Assembly: GCA_963814955.1 (NCBI GenBank)
Contig: CAWFEX010000008.1
Span: forward strand, 1 to 64,000
Reading direction: 5' to 3'
DNA length: 64,000 nt
From: DATCJA01 sp963814955
GTDB lineage: Bacteria; Acidobacteriota; Vicinamibacteria; Vicinamibacterales; UBA2999
The translations under genes were made by a program, and so were the position numbers. Shown in pieces: positions 43,100 to 53,125 of this stretch; position 1 is the stretch's first letter; the number at the start of each line of letters is the position of its first letter. Under the pieces are notes generated by a model, which had not been told where the DNA came from, made no database searches, and was given only the letters and a program-made list of their open reading frames with translations.

Positions 43100-45961
43100 C
43101 TAGAAAGCGAGCCGGAAACCAAACTGAAGTGCACGAGGCTGGTACGCCACATTCGTGTCCTGAGATGGCAGGCCGTAATTTCTGTTGCTCTCCTGCGTCG
43201 TATAAGCTCCGAAGTTCCGGTGGTTCGCCAGATTGAAGACTTCGACAATGCCGTCGAGGGATCGGCTGCCACCCAGCGCGAACCGTTTTTGCGCGCGGAG
43301 ATCCACGCGGTGAATCGGACTCCCTACCAGGTTGTTACGAGGAACGATCGTTCCGTCCGGGCGCAGGCGGGCCGAGCCGATCGACGAAATCCGTACGTCG
43401 CCGCCCCAGCTCGTACTGAAGCGCTGCCCGGATCCGAAGAAGTAGAGCCCGCTCAACTGAAAACCGTACCCCAGCTGCCAGATGCCATTGAAGACAGCCC
43501 GGTGACGCTGACCTGTGGCGGCACGCGTGTACTCTCCCCCGATGTCGGGCGCGGGCGTGATGGCATTAGACCCTGCAAATGGGTTCTGATCGGCAAAGAC
43601 CACCGGAAGAGCGCTCGCGTCCTTGTAATCCTCGAGCGTGTAGGTCCCCGAGGCTTGCCAGCCGTGACTCAGGCGCTTCGTAAAGCTCGTCTGCAGGCCA
43701 TGGTAATTGGACCACCCGCCGGGTGCTCTCATGCTGACGGAGCCCCAATCCGGATACGGCCGGCGGCTGATATCGGTGAACGGGTAATTGGCCCCTGTCA
43801 GCGGATTGTAGGCGAGGTTTGCATTGAACGTGGCCTGCTCGTTGCGACCGCCAGTGAAAACGTAGTCCGCCTCGACTGCCACCGACTCGCCAATCTGGCG
43901 CTGCACACCCACGGAACTTTGATAACTGAATCGTTCCACAGCCTCCGGACTCGGGATATTCGTCGTGATATCTCGCCGCAATCCAGAAGCGATGACCTGT
44001 TCATAGGTCGGCGCGGGCCCGTTCCACGGATCTGACGCAAAGTTCGGCCGGCCGTCGTTCAATCGTTCGGGAATCGCCGCCTGATTGAAAGCTTTTACAG
44101 GATGCGGGTTCTGCTCTTCGCCGTAGAACGTGCCGGCGCCCCCGCGGAGAACCGTGCGCTCGTTGAGCCTGTAGGCAAAGCCGAGCCGCGGGGCGATATT
44201 GTCGATGTCGTCGGAACGTCCGGCTGGCAGGAACGCGCCGAGGCCTATGCCATTCTCGTACGCGTTGAGCGCAAAGTCATAGCGCATTCCCAAATTCAAC
44301 GTCAGCCGAGATGTAAGGGACCAGTCATCTTGTATCCAAAAGCCATAGGTATGTCGCGGATTGACGAAATCGAAGTCCCCTACGCCTTGCCGCCATCCCC
44401 GGGAAATTGGCGACAATGCGGTCAGGTTCCAGGTCGACACGTCAAACTGATTCGGAAACAGTTCCTCGATATTGCCGGGAACCGGCCCGAGATTCGCAGT
44501 CAAAACGCCGACGCATGTACGACACACATAGTAAAAGACGTGCTGATAGATATACTCGCCGCCGAGTCGCAGATCGTGACGGCCACCCCGTGTGTACGAG
44601 TAGGTGAAGTCGTCGCGCACGGAGTAGGTTGCCTGGTCGGCGTCCTGTGGCGTGGATTGCCCGTTCCCAAGGGTCAAGCCAGTTAGTTGCACGCCGGGCG
44701 CGCCCCATCCAGCGCCCTTCGAACCCAGGGCCGGGGAATTGGGATTTCTGATCTGGGAGTACTGAGCCCACCGAAAGCTCGCATACCCGGCTTTGATCTC
44801 GTTGACCGCGCGATTGCCGAATACCTGCATGGCGGTGACGAGCACCTGATCCTGAAACCTGTCGACACCCTCCGCAGTGGATGGCGTGGTCGTGGAACCG
44901 CCCGCAGTGCGATACGGGACCACCTGGTTCCATTTGCTGTATCGTGCCGTCAGACGCGTCTGTGAGGACAACTCAGCGTCGACGCGTACGCCACCCTTGT
45001 GCTCCCGGCGAGTTCCGTTGAGATCGATATTGAAGGTCGGGTAAGGAGTCGTATAGGTGATCGTCTGCGGTTCCCGCTCGTATTCGTAGTTGCCGAAATA
45101 GTGAATCCGGTCACGACGGATGGGACCGCCAAAGGTGGTGCTGACCTGTGTATTCGAGTACGGGAGGACACGATCGACGATGAAATCGGCGGCATTGAAG
45201 CGATCGTTGCGGTAATACGACGAGAGAGTACCCCTGCGCACGTTGGTGCCTGACTTGGTGATCGCATTCACCTGTACGCCGGCCGAGCGGCCCTGGGTCG
45301 CGTCGAAACGATTCGCCACGAACTCGAACTCGGCGATGGCGTCTCGGCTGTAGCGCGCATTGCCAAAGGAGGCGCCTACGACATTCTGCGTGACCTGCTG
45401 GCCGTCCAGATTGAGCTGGTAGGTTCCTGCGACGCCGGCCGTGGTCGGAGCATCGGAGACCGCGTTCGTGCGGTTGCCAGTCGACAGCATCGCCAGATCC
45501 ATCCAGTTGCGGCCATTCAGAGGCAGTTCCTGCATCTGACGCGGATCGATGTTCCCGCTCGGTCGTGACTGCGTCACGTCAATCAAGCCGGGCTGTCCCG
45601 TCACCACAACGGACTCCTGCAGCGAGGATGGCTGCATCTGCACATTGATAACGGCCTGCTGGCTGAGGAGAAGCTCCACCCCCGCCCGCGTGATCGTCGC
45701 GAACCCATCCAGCTCCGCGGTCAGTCGGTAGACTCCGGTGCGAACCGCCATGCGATATCGACCCGTCTCATCCGTGACTGACGTGTAACTGTTTCCGGTG
45801 GCTTCGTGCACGGCGACCACCGTGGCCCCAGGCAGCACACCGCCGGTAATGTCGGTCACCGTCCCGCTCAGCGTGGCTTCTTGTGCGGAGGCATTTGCGG
45901 ACATCATGAGCAATAAAAGGACAACGACACAACGAATCGTCCAGCGCAGCCTGACCGTCAT
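43100..45961 (-). CDS. TonB-dependent receptor with carboxypeptidase-regulatory domain
   Basis: A 953-residue outer-membrane protein. The signal peptide (VVVLLLLMMSANASAQ) precedes a carboxypeptidase-regulatory-like domain (LSGTVTDITGGVLPGATVVA). The plug contains SLQESVVVTGQPGLIDVTQS, LPLNGRNWMDLAMLSTGNRT and VNAITKSGTNVRRGTLSSYY. The barrel ends in PRALQFGFRLAF with a terminal phenylalanine, as outer-membrane proteins require. ATG 45961 is chosen because AAGGAGG lies six bases upstream. It forms an operon with the secreted protein at 42203. The type is common for uptake of plant or microbial polymers; the substrate is unknown. Confidence 0.92.
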   Translation of the reverse strand: MTVRLRWTIRCVVVLLLLMMSANASAQEATLSGTVTDITGGVLPGATVVAVHEATGNSYTSVTDETGRYRMAVRTGVYRLTAELDGFATITRAGVELLLSQQAVINVQMQPSSLQESVVVTGQPGLIDVTQSRPSGNIDPRQMQELPLNGRNWMDLAMLSTGNRTNAVSDAPTTAGVAGTYQLNLDGQQVTQNVVGASFGNARYSRDAIAEFEFVANRFDATQGRSAGVQVNAITKSGTNVRRGTLSSYYRNDRFNAADFIVDRVLPYSNTQVSTTFGGPIRRDRIHYFGNYEYEREPQTITYTTPYPTFNIDLNGTRREHKGGVRVDAELSSQTRLTARYSKWNQVVPYRTAGGSTTTPSTAEGVDRFQDQVLVTAMQVFGNRAVNEIKAGYASFRWAQYSQIRNPNSPALGSKGAGWGAPGVQLTGLTLGNGQSTPQDADQATYSVRDDFTYSYTRGGRHDLRLGGEYIYQHVFYYVCRTCVGVLTANLGPVPGNIEELFPNQFDVSTWNLTALSPISRGWRQGVGDFDFVNPRHTYGFWIQDDWSLTSRLTLNLGMRYDFALNAYENGIGLGAFLPAGRSDDIDNIAPRLGFAYRLNERTVLRGGAGTFYGEEQNPHPVKAFNQAAIPERLNDGRPNFASDPWNGPAPTYEQVIASGLRRDITTNIPSPEAVERFSYQSSVGVQRQIGESVAVEADYVFTGGRNEQATFNANLAYNPLTGANYPFTDISRRPYPDWGSVSMRAPGGWSNYHGLQTSFTKRLSHGWQASGTYTLEDYKDASALPVVFADQNPFAGSNAITPAPDIGGEYTRAATGQRHRAVFNGIWQLGYGFQLSGLYFFGSGQRFSTSWGGDVRISSIGSARLRPDGTIVPRNNLVGSPIHRVDLRAQKRFALGGSRSLDGIVEVFNLANHRNFGAYTTQESNRNYGLPSQDTNVAYQPRALQFGFRLAF

Positions 45962-46137
45962 GAACAGCCTCCTTCGGACCATGTTCTGGCGTGAGGTCCC
46001 CAAACTTTCCGAGACACTACAGGGGTCACAATAGCCACGTCAAGGCAGTCACGCAGCGATGTCAAAGCGCAGCGATCGCGCCGAGCCTTGACATCGCCGA
46101 TGGCGTCGACTACCGTCGCCCGCGAAGGGGGCACGAC

Positions 46138-46887
46138 GTGAGAAGTCGGTTTATGAGCTTCACAGCGGCCGGCGCGGTCTTGACCGTTCTGTCGCTCGCG
46201 ACGATGCCGGCATCGAGTCAGGTCCCTGCGGGCGGCGCGATCCCCAGGACGGCTGACGGCAGGCCGGACTTTTCCGGGATCTGGCAGGCACTCACGCCGG
46301 CATCGTGGAACATTCAGGACCACGGCGCGGAAAAGGGCGTCCCTGGAGGGCAGGGCGTGGTGGAAGGCAACGAGATCCCGTATCTGCCTGCGGCGCTCGC
46401 GAAGAAAAACGAGAACTACAAGAACCGCGCGACGGCCGACCCGGTATCGAAATGTTACCTTCCGGGTATCCCGCGCATCATGTACATGCCGTTTCCGTTT
46501 CAGATTTTCCAGGCCCCGAACTACATCGCCATCGTCTTCGAGTACATCCATGCGTCGCGCCACATCACCATCAACAGCGAGCATCCGAAAGGGCCCATCG
46601 AATGGTGGATGGGGGACTCGCGCGCGAAGTGGGATGGCGATACTCTGGTCGTCAGTGTCATGCACTTCAATGCGCAGACCTGGTTCGATGCGGCCGGCAA
46701 CCACCACAGCGAGCAATTGCGCCTGGTGGAGCGCTATTCATTCATCGACCGTAACGCCATCAACTACGAGGTAACGGTCGAGGATCCGAAGGTCTTTTCG
46801 AGGCCCTGGAAGATGCGCATGCCGCTCTACCGCCGCCTCGAGCCGAACGTGCAGATTCTGGATTACGAATGCTACTCATTCGACTAA
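46138..46887 (+). CDS. Secreted TADGRPDFSGIW-type protein
   Basis: A 249-residue exported protein, signal peptide AAGAVLTVLSLATMPASSQ. It shares with the 42203 protein the opening RTADGRPDFSGIWQ and the carboxy-terminal block AQTWFDAAGNHHSEQLRLVE, RYSFIDRNAINYEVTVEDPK. The GTG at 46138, placed after GAAGGGG, is taken as start; an ATG at 46153 is the alternative. It is divergent from the receptor operon, with 176 bases between the starts, so one control region could serve both. The function is unknown. Confidence 0.75.
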   Translation: MRSRFMSFTAAGAVLTVLSLATMPASSQVPAGGAIPRTADGRPDFSGIWQALTPASWNIQDHGAEKGVPGGQGVVEGNEIPYLPAALAKKNENYKNRATADPVSKCYLPGIPRIMYMPFPFQIFQAPNYIAIVFEYIHASRHITINSEHPKGPIEWWMGDSRAKWDGDTLVVSVMHFNAQTWFDAAGNHHSEQLRLVERYSFIDRNAINYEVTVEDPKVFSRPWKMRMPLYRRLEPNVQILDYECYSFD

Positions 46888-46893
46888 CCGGCC

Positions 46894-48426
46894 TCACTTC
46901 GGTCCGCGGCCCGGGATAACGAGATCGCCGCCAATCTCCACGGTAGCTTCCGGCGGAACGCGAATGATGCCGATATTGTTCTCGATACTTATTTTTGTCC
47001 CGAACGGCTCTGAGTATTTCTGAATCTTCCCAAGAATTTCGCGCGCCTTTTCCGGCGAGGGCGTGAGCGGAATGTTGGCCCTCGACAACGGCCGCCGTGG
47101 TTCACCGACGAGCCCGAGATCCGCGGGGTAGATGCGAATTTCTACGAGCCGGCCATCCTGATATCGCGAGTGCGCGAGAAAGGCGATGGAATTTTCGTCG
47201 CCCTGAATCCACGCCCAATTCCGCTCCAGCCGCTCGGTGTTGGTGAGATTACCGGGGTTGGGTGGTGAATCCTCCGGACCAAATCTGTCGTCTCCCAGAT
47301 TCCCGTGGTTGTAGAAGATCGGACGGCCTTTGTAGATTTCGATCCCCTGCATGGTGTGGCTGCCGTGGCCGACGTACATATCCAGGCCGTTGTCGATCAG
47401 CTTGTGGATGAACGGTCGCATGAAATCTGCCGGATAGCTGTCGTGCGAGTAGGCCTGAAACGCGTACCGGTTCGTATGGTTGTGCATCGTAAAGATGACG
47501 AAGTCAGACAGCTCCTTCGCATTTCGCACAGCCAGGATTTGTGCCTGCTCGTCGTTCGGATCGATCTCGTAGCGGAACTCGCCAGGCTTGTCGCCGATCA
47601 CAAACCTCTCGTCCAGCAGCGTCAGATGCCCGGGGCGATCGCGCGGCATGCCGGTGGGAATCAGCACATCGGGTTCGTGCCGCCGCGCAAGGATCGACTC
47701 GCGTATCGCCTTGAGCTGCTCGAATTGTGTCGCGGTCACCGTCGTCCACACCGTGAGGCGGAGCGGATTCACGCCGGGCCTCTCGGTGCCGCGCATCCCT
47801 TCGTCGTTGGCCGCCGCTGGCCCGCAGTAAATTCCGGGACAAGCGGTGAGCATCGCCACCCTTCCCTGCGGGAGCTCCTGGAACACGGGCTGGCGCGCGA
47901 GGGTGAGGTTGCGACCGGCGCCGCTCATCTTGATCCCGACCTCCTCCAGGAACTGCTGAGAAGACAAGTGGCCAGACAAGCCGCCGTTGAACTCGCCGGG
48001 CGCGAGGAAGTCGACCCCGAGGTCCGCGTACGCCTGAGCCGCTTCCTTCGGCAACCAGCTGCCTGACAGCGTGCATGGGCTGACGCAATTCCGCGGATCG
48101 ATGATCTGGGACTCCAGATTTCCGACGGTGGTGTCGGCATTGCGCATGAGGTCGCGGAGCTCAGGGCTGATGCGCTTGTTGATCGGATTCCGCCACAGAA
48201 AGTCGCCGCCCGACGTCACGGTATAGACGCCAGTCATCTTGTTTCGCAGCTCGTTCCTCAGATCGCGCCACTCGAATGTTGCAGGATCTGGCAGCTCGCG
48301 AAATGGCTGCGCTTCGCTCGGTGCGACGAACACGGTGGCGTAGACGGCGAAGACGGATATGAAACCGCACCAACGAGCGAGTGTGCCTCGCCGCGTCGAA
48401 TACGTCTGATGTGAGTGCTTGCCCAT
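46894..48426 (-). CDS. CapA-family secreted protein (PGA_cap)
   Basis: A 510-residue exported protein (signal peptide ISVFAVYATVFVAPSEA). It belongs to the CapA/poly-gamma-glutamate capsule family of calcineurin-like proteins: SGGDFLWRNPINKRISPELR, TTVGNLESQIIDPRN, YADLGVDFLAPGEFNGG and VIFTMHNHTNRY, with VGHGSHTMQGIEIYKGRPIF and YNHGNLG near the end. The residues that bind metal in the family (D, E, H-N-H, G-H-G-S-H) are visible. It lies 11 bases behind the TonB receptor gene with GAGGG before the ATG. Whether it acts in polymer synthesis or hydrolysis is open. Confidence 0.8.
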   Translation of the reverse strand: MGKHSHQTYSTRRGTLARWCGFISVFAVYATVFVAPSEAQPFRELPDPATFEWRDLRNELRNKMTGVYTVTSGGDFLWRNPINKRISPELRDLMRNADTTVGNLESQIIDPRNCVSPCTLSGSWLPKEAAQAYADLGVDFLAPGEFNGGLSGHLSSQQFLEEVGIKMSGAGRNLTLARQPVFQELPQGRVAMLTACPGIYCGPAAANDEGMRGTERPGVNPLRLTVWTTVTATQFEQLKAIRESILARRHEPDVLIPTGMPRDRPGHLTLLDERFVIGDKPGEFRYEIDPNDEQAQILAVRNAKELSDFVIFTMHNHTNRYAFQAYSHDSYPADFMRPFIHKLIDNGLDMYVGHGSHTMQGIEIYKGRPIFYNHGNLGDDRFGPEDSPPNPGNLTNTERLERNWAWIQGDENSIAFLAHSRYQDGRLVEIRIYPADLGLVGEPRRPLSRANIPLTPSPEKAREILGKIQKYSEPFGTKISIENNIGIIRVPPEATVEIGGDLVIPGRGPK

Positions 48427-48437
48427 GATGCCCTCGT

Positions 48438-51400
48438 TTAGAAGGTCAGACGCGCCTGGAACTGCACTTTCCTCGGCGTGCCGGCGGTACTGAAGACTTG
48501 CCCGAAGTTCGCGACGCTTAGATTCGTGCGAACGCCTCCATAATTCGTGCGATTGAGCGCGTTCAGGATATCTGCTCGCACACTGAGGTTCGCCGTTGTC
48601 CCCGGGAGCGACACGGACTTCCCAATCGACATGTCGAGCACCGCATAGCCAGGACCGCGCAGCGCGTTATGGCCGATCGTGCCGGGGCGAACGCCAGCGC
48701 CGGACAGGGCATTGATTGGCACCAGGCGGAATGCCGCCGCGTCGAGATACTGCAGGTTTCCAGGGCTGCAGCACTCGTCGTTGATTGCCTCGCTCAATGT
48801 CCCGACGAGATCAGGTCGAGTCGGGCGCGACGACGTCTGCGTAATCTCGATGGGTGCCCCGCTGCGAGCGCGAACGATTGCCGCGACGTCCCAGCCGCCG
48901 AGAAAATGCCGGGCCACGCGGGACGCGAACCGCTCTGGCGCAATGTGATAGGTCGCATTCGCGAGGAAGTTATGCCGGACGTCGCCCGTCGCGGGTCCCC
49001 ACTCCGCATCGATATCGAAGAAATCCTGGACGTTGGCCGTCGAGTCACCGATGAACCCGGGGGATATGTCACCGCCGGTGTGCGCCATGGCGCTCCCCCA
49101 CGTGTAATTGACATTCGCACTGAAGTCGCGCGTGAGCCGTTGGTAGAACGAGCTTTGCCACGAATGGAACGTCGTCCGCTGCGAGCCGTCCCAATAAATG
49201 CCCTGCGAGAGGTTGGGGTTGGGCCTGAGACCGGTGAGCCGGTCCACCTCGTTGTACTGGCGTGCCATTGAAAAGTTGTACCCACGTGTCCCGAGGTACC
49301 CCGTCTGGACGACCGTCGATTCGCCCAGGGCTCTCTGCACGTCGAAGGTCATTGTCAATGCGGACGGGCTTTTCATCCTTGGATCGAACAAGCCTCCCAC
49401 AAAGACCCGGCCGGAGGATTGCGCCTCGAACAGACGAAGCACGTCCTCGTTGTAGACGGGCCAATTGAGCCCGAGCGTCCGTGCCTCGAGCCGCGTATAC
49501 GTCGTGCGATTGGGAACGGTCGCTGTATTGCCTGTCTGGTTTTCGAAGATCTGCTGGTCGAGCGGCTGCGTCATGAGACCGATGCCCCCGCGAAACACGG
49601 TCGTACCTTGGCGGTCCGGATTGTACGCAAACCCGATCCGGGGCCCGAAATTTACGGGGTTACTGTCAAGGGGCTCGAGAGGATCGCGAAGCGGTCCAAA
49701 GTTGAAATTCTCGTCGTGGTGCCGATTCCCGTCCAGTCGATCCAGATTGTAGAGTCCTGCGGGATTCGCTGGATCGGCTGGCTTGGCCACATAGTGACCG
49801 TAGTAGTCGTAGCGAAGACCAAGGTTGATCACGAGCGCCGGGGTGACGCGCCAGTCATCCTGGATGAAGAATCCAAAGTTCTGGGCGTGGTATCTGAAAT
49901 CGTTCAGCGTGAACGTCACGGCGATTTGACTCGGATCGTTGGCCAGCAGGTCGACGAGCGAATTGAAACTGACGGTTGGCGACTCTTCACCGGGGCGGCT
50001 GCCAGCCGGGCGGAAGTAGATGCCGCCAAACTTCATCGCGTGCGGGCCTTTGACGAGCGCAAGTTGCTGCTCGAACGACAGCGTCGGCGCCGCTCCGCGA
50101 CTCTGGATCTCGCGGGCCAACGCTGGAATGCCAGGGAACGAGATGAACGGGACGCGGCGGCCGTAGGGTGTCGTCTCCGGACGGTTGGGATCCTTGACGT
50201 TATTGAATGAGTCGATGCGAAACAGCTCGTTCTTGTTGTAGCCGAAGCGCGTCTCGGCGGTCCACGCTCCCCGCCCGACAACGTAGGTCGTGGCGATGCG
50301 GCGCGTGGTGCTCTCGTACGTTCGAAGGTTGTCGGGCTGCTGGTTCGGGGTCGCGAGGTGCGGGTGAGCGAGCGTGATGATCGTCGACAGGTTCCCGCCC
50401 CCGACGTTCAGGCTCAACCTCGAATTGAAATGATCATCTGTGGCCCTCTTCTTTCCGGTGCCGATGAATCCGCCCAGAAGGGCGCCCGGCGCATACGGCT
50501 GGTTTGGCAACGGATAGGGTTCGAGGAACAACTCCGTTTCCTTCACGGGCAATGCCGTCAGCATTTGCCGCCGGAACTCCGGAGTTGGGACCTGCAGGTT
50601 GTGCGATGTAAATGTGTCCTGCCGGTACGACTCGATCGCGGCAAAAAAGAAGGCACGGTTGGTTTTCAGCGGACCACCGAGCGATCCTCCGAACTGGTGC
50701 CACGTGGACTTGGGACTGGTGCCAAGAAACGGATCCTTGGCTGTCATGGAGGAGTCATCGAAGCGATAAACGGCGCTCCCGCGGAACTGATTTGTCCCCG
50801 ACTTGGTCATGACATTGAGAAACCCCGCCATGGCGAGGCCATACTCGGCCGGCAGCACACCTTTCACGATCTGCGACTCACCGACCGCTTCCATCCCCAT
50901 CACGTCGATCTTGTTGAAGCCTTGGTAATTCGACAGCGACGGCGAGCCGGCGTTTCCGCTCGCATCGGTGCCGTCGGCGGCGACTCGCAGGCTGCTGCCG
51001 CCGAGGCCGTTCAGTCTCAGACGGGTAGCATTCGAGCCTTCATTGGCCTCCTGCTTGGTCACGCCAGGGGCCATGTCGAGGATCCCGGAGATATTGCGGT
51101 TCGCCAGCGGCATCGCTTCGATGACGGTCGCCTCGAGTTGCTGGCGGTGCTCGGGAGACACCGTGTTGACGAGATTGATCCCGCCAGTTACGGTGACCGT
51201 CTCCTCAACCGCACTGACGCCGAGGCTGTAGGTTCGCCTCAGGTTCTGACCCGCGCCGATCGCGATGTTGGTCGCCTCGGTGGTACTGAAGCCCGGAAGA
51301 CTGATTCGCAGGGTATAGGAGCCGACCGGAATGAAGTTGAAGAGGAATTCGCCGCGCTCGTCCGACACCTGGGTCGCAACGGCTCCAGTGCCTTCGTTCG

Positions 51401-51548
51401 TGAGCTCCGCAAGGGCTCCTGGCAAGACACCGCCCGCCGTGTCAGTAACGACGCCACCCAGGGTTGCAGTCGTCCGTTGAGCCAACGCGACATCGGCCGC
51501 CGAAAGGGATAGCACAACAGCGACCAACACCCGCACGACCATTCGCAT
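48438..51548 (-). CDS. TonB-dependent receptor with carboxypeptidase-regulatory domain
   Basis: A 1036-residue outer-membrane receptor. The signal peptide (VVRVLVAVVLSLSAADVALA) is followed by LGGVVTDTAGGVLPGALAEL, the carboxypeptidase-regulatory domain. The plug reads EETVTVTGGINLVNTVSPEH, MPLANRNISGILDMAPGVTK and LNVMTKSGTNQFRGSAVYRF. The barrel ends PRKVQFQARLTF. ATG 51548, after GGGAGGGTGGG, is preferred to the frame start at 51581. It is followed by the CapA-family gene, with which it forms an operon. Confidence 0.92.
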   Translation of the reverse strand: MRMVVRVLVAVVLSLSAADVALAQRTTATLGGVVTDTAGGVLPGALAELTNEGTGAVATQVSDERGEFLFNFIPVGSYTLRISLPGFSTTEATNIAIGAGQNLRRTYSLGVSAVEETVTVTGGINLVNTVSPEHRQQLEATVIEAMPLANRNISGILDMAPGVTKQEANEGSNATRLRLNGLGGSSLRVAADGTDASGNAGSPSLSNYQGFNKIDVMGMEAVGESQIVKGVLPAEYGLAMAGFLNVMTKSGTNQFRGSAVYRFDDSSMTAKDPFLGTSPKSTWHQFGGSLGGPLKTNRAFFFAAIESYRQDTFTSHNLQVPTPEFRRQMLTALPVKETELFLEPYPLPNQPYAPGALLGGFIGTGKKRATDDHFNSRLSLNVGGGNLSTIITLAHPHLATPNQQPDNLRTYESTTRRIATTYVVGRGAWTAETRFGYNKNELFRIDSFNNVKDPNRPETTPYGRRVPFISFPGIPALAREIQSRGAAPTLSFEQQLALVKGPHAMKFGGIYFRPAGSRPGEESPTVSFNSLVDLLANDPSQIAVTFTLNDFRYHAQNFGFFIQDDWRVTPALVINLGLRYDYYGHYVAKPADPANPAGLYNLDRLDGNRHHDENFNFGPLRDPLEPLDSNPVNFGPRIGFAYNPDRQGTTVFRGGIGLMTQPLDQQIFENQTGNTATVPNRTTYTRLEARTLGLNWPVYNEDVLRLFEAQSSGRVFVGGLFDPRMKSPSALTMTFDVQRALGESTVVQTGYLGTRGYNFSMARQYNEVDRLTGLRPNPNLSQGIYWDGSQRTTFHSWQSSFYQRLTRDFSANVNYTWGSAMAHTGGDISPGFIGDSTANVQDFFDIDAEWGPATGDVRHNFLANATYHIAPERFASRVARHFLGGWDVAAIVRARSGAPIEITQTSSRPTRPDLVGTLSEAINDECCSPGNLQYLDAAAFRLVPINALSGAGVRPGTIGHNALRGPGYAVLDMSIGKSVSLPGTTANLSVRADILNALNRTNYGGVRTNLSVANFGQVFSTAGTPRKVQFQARLTF

Positions 51549-52018
51549 CTGTCCCACCCTCCCATGTCGGCGCTTGGACACTGGGCGACATCACTGCTAC
51601 ACCCAGTCCCGCCGCTGCGGGCGAGGGGAGCATAATCGCTCCCATAGGGATCAGCAAGCGGATCACCGAATCTCTTGGCTCAGAGAAGCACGGAAAATCG
51701 ATGCCGCAAAAGTGGCTGAGTTAGTCGCGGAGCGGCCGTAACTTCCGTCGGCAGGGTTGGAAGTTTCATGTGCCCGTATGGCTCGGGGCGAAGTTCGCTT
51801 CACCCACGACAGCCTCTCGACTCCCGATTCCGAAGATAGCTTCGCGGCATCCATCGCACGACAGATCGTGCGCGAGCGACAGGCATCGCACCAACTGATG
51901 ACCGCATTAGCACTTACGAGCTGACCTCACGATGCGGCGCGCGCCCGGCGCGCAACCTGCACACTCGCTAGCGTCGCTCAGGAAGCACTCCTTTCCTGAA
52001 CCCACGCAGGAGGCGAGC
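51549..52018. other. Control region between divergent units
   Basis: The 470 bases between the TonB operon (leftward) and the nine-gene cluster (rightward) hold no supported gene. Promoters of both units should lie here. I looked for a sigma-54 site (GG-N10-GC) because an activator of that type faces the cluster from the far end, and saw none that is convincing. Confidence 0.5.
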
Positions 52019-53049
52019 ATGTCGATGAATTCCGGATGGGGAGCTGGCGAGATGGAAGGCAGCTTCGAAGCGTTTGACCAGCAGGAAGCTTACGGCGCCA
52101 ACGGAGAAGCCTCCTACGAGATGGAAGGCAACGGTCTTCACGTCAATCCGTACGGAGAGGCCGAGAGCCCGTACGGGGAAGCGGAACAGGAGGCCGAAGG
52201 CGTCTTCGACGAGACCGAGGAAATGGAGCTCGCGAGCGACCTGCTCAGCCTCGGCAGCGAGGCGGAGCTCAATCAGGCGATTGGAGAGTTAATGCACCGC
52301 GCCGCGCACGCGGTCGGCGGATCCATCAATCGCGATGTCGGCATGGCGCTCGGCAACGCCCTCAAGACCGCCGCGCAGCAGACGGTGGCCGCCGCGGGAG
52401 CGCCCGGCGCGGGAGTGTCCGCCGCGGGAGGGCCCGGCGCGGGAGTGCTCCGCCGCGGGAGGGCCCGCCGCGGGAGGGCCCGCCGCCGGTGAAGTCTTCG
52501 GCATCGAGACGGAAGGTCTCAGCGGCGAGGACCAGGAATTCGAAGTCACGCGGCGCTTCGTGCGTTTCGCCGGAGCAGCCGCAGGCCGTGCGGCGAGAGC
52601 ACCGCGCGGGATCAATCCGCGCGCCATCGTCCGATCGGCGCTCGTCAGAGCAGCACGGCGATGGGCGCCCGGGATGCTGCGACGCTGGGGCCGGCCGTTT
52701 CGAGGTCCCGATCGGTATCGACGACGCTGGCCCGGCTTCCGATCTCGATGGGGCGCACCGGGTCTCGGATACGGGGCCGGATACCCCTATCCGCCGCAAC
52801 CCTATCCGCCGCAACCCTATCCGCCGCAATACCCGGGCGCGCCTGGAATGGAAGGTGCGCAACAGCCCGCGCCATCCTTCGGGCATGGGTGGCGGCCCCG
52901 CAGGTGTCGGCGGCACGCCTGAACCATCCATGGGTCAGGGCATGCCGGACTCAGCCGGAGGACCGGAGTCGGGAGGCGGCGGCGAAGGTCCGGTGCCCCC
53001 GGCCGGACGTTGGACGCGCCAAGGCGGGCAACTCATCATTCACCTGTAG
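52019..53049 (+). pseudogene. Cluster protein A, acidic leader and conserved helical core, frameshifted
   Basis: The ATG at 52019 follows AGGAGG. The N-terminus is acidic and Gly/Glu-rich (EMEGSFEAFDQQEAYGANGE, NPYGEAESPYGEAEQEAEG). Next comes a helical core (EEMELASDLLSLGSEAELNQ), a Gly/Ala/Pro region, a second core (IETEGLSGEDQEFEVTRRFV) and a tail with YPPQP repeats. It ends GRWTRQGGQLIIHL. At least two frame breaks, near 52450 and near 52850, must be bridged; length would be about 343 residues. It is a paralogue of the next gene. I recall relatives of this layout in several phyla, all without assigned function. Confidence 0.65.
52785..52829 (+). repeat. Three 15-base tandem repeats coding for PYPPQ
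   Basis: The unit ccctatccgccgcaa occurs three times without a break and codes for a proline/tyrosine-rich linker in protein A. It is a coding minisatellite, not a CRISPR repeat. Confidence 0.85.
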
Positions 53050-53069
53050 CAGCGGAGTTCGCAACGCCT

Positions 53070-53089
53070 GGCGCGGCTAACGCCGCGCC
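53070..53089 (+). terminator. GGCGCGGC hairpin between cluster genes A and B
   Basis: GGCGCGGC-TAAC-GCCGCGCC gives a perfect 8-base stem, 21 bases after the stop of gene A. It has the same stem as the hairpin at 63003, so both ends of the cluster carry it. Confidence 0.55.
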
Positions 53090-53125
53090 CCACGCGAGCC
53101 GCACTCACGACGGAGGAGATCGCAC

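Noticed and set aside
42749..44035. 428-codon frame on the plus strand
   Set aside because: It is antisense to the TonB receptor and the secreted protein gene; the minus-strand genes have clear domains.
49419..51512. Two long plus-strand frames
   Set aside because: Both are antisense to the TonB receptor at 48438-51548 and resemble no protein family.
51549..52018. Sigma-54 promoter for the cluster
   Set aside because: No GG-N10-GC pair with a reasonable -24/-12 context was found, so control of the cluster by the facing activator stays unproven.
52785..52829. CRISPR array
   Set aside because: The three 15-base units are contiguous, have no spacers and code for PYPPQ in frame.
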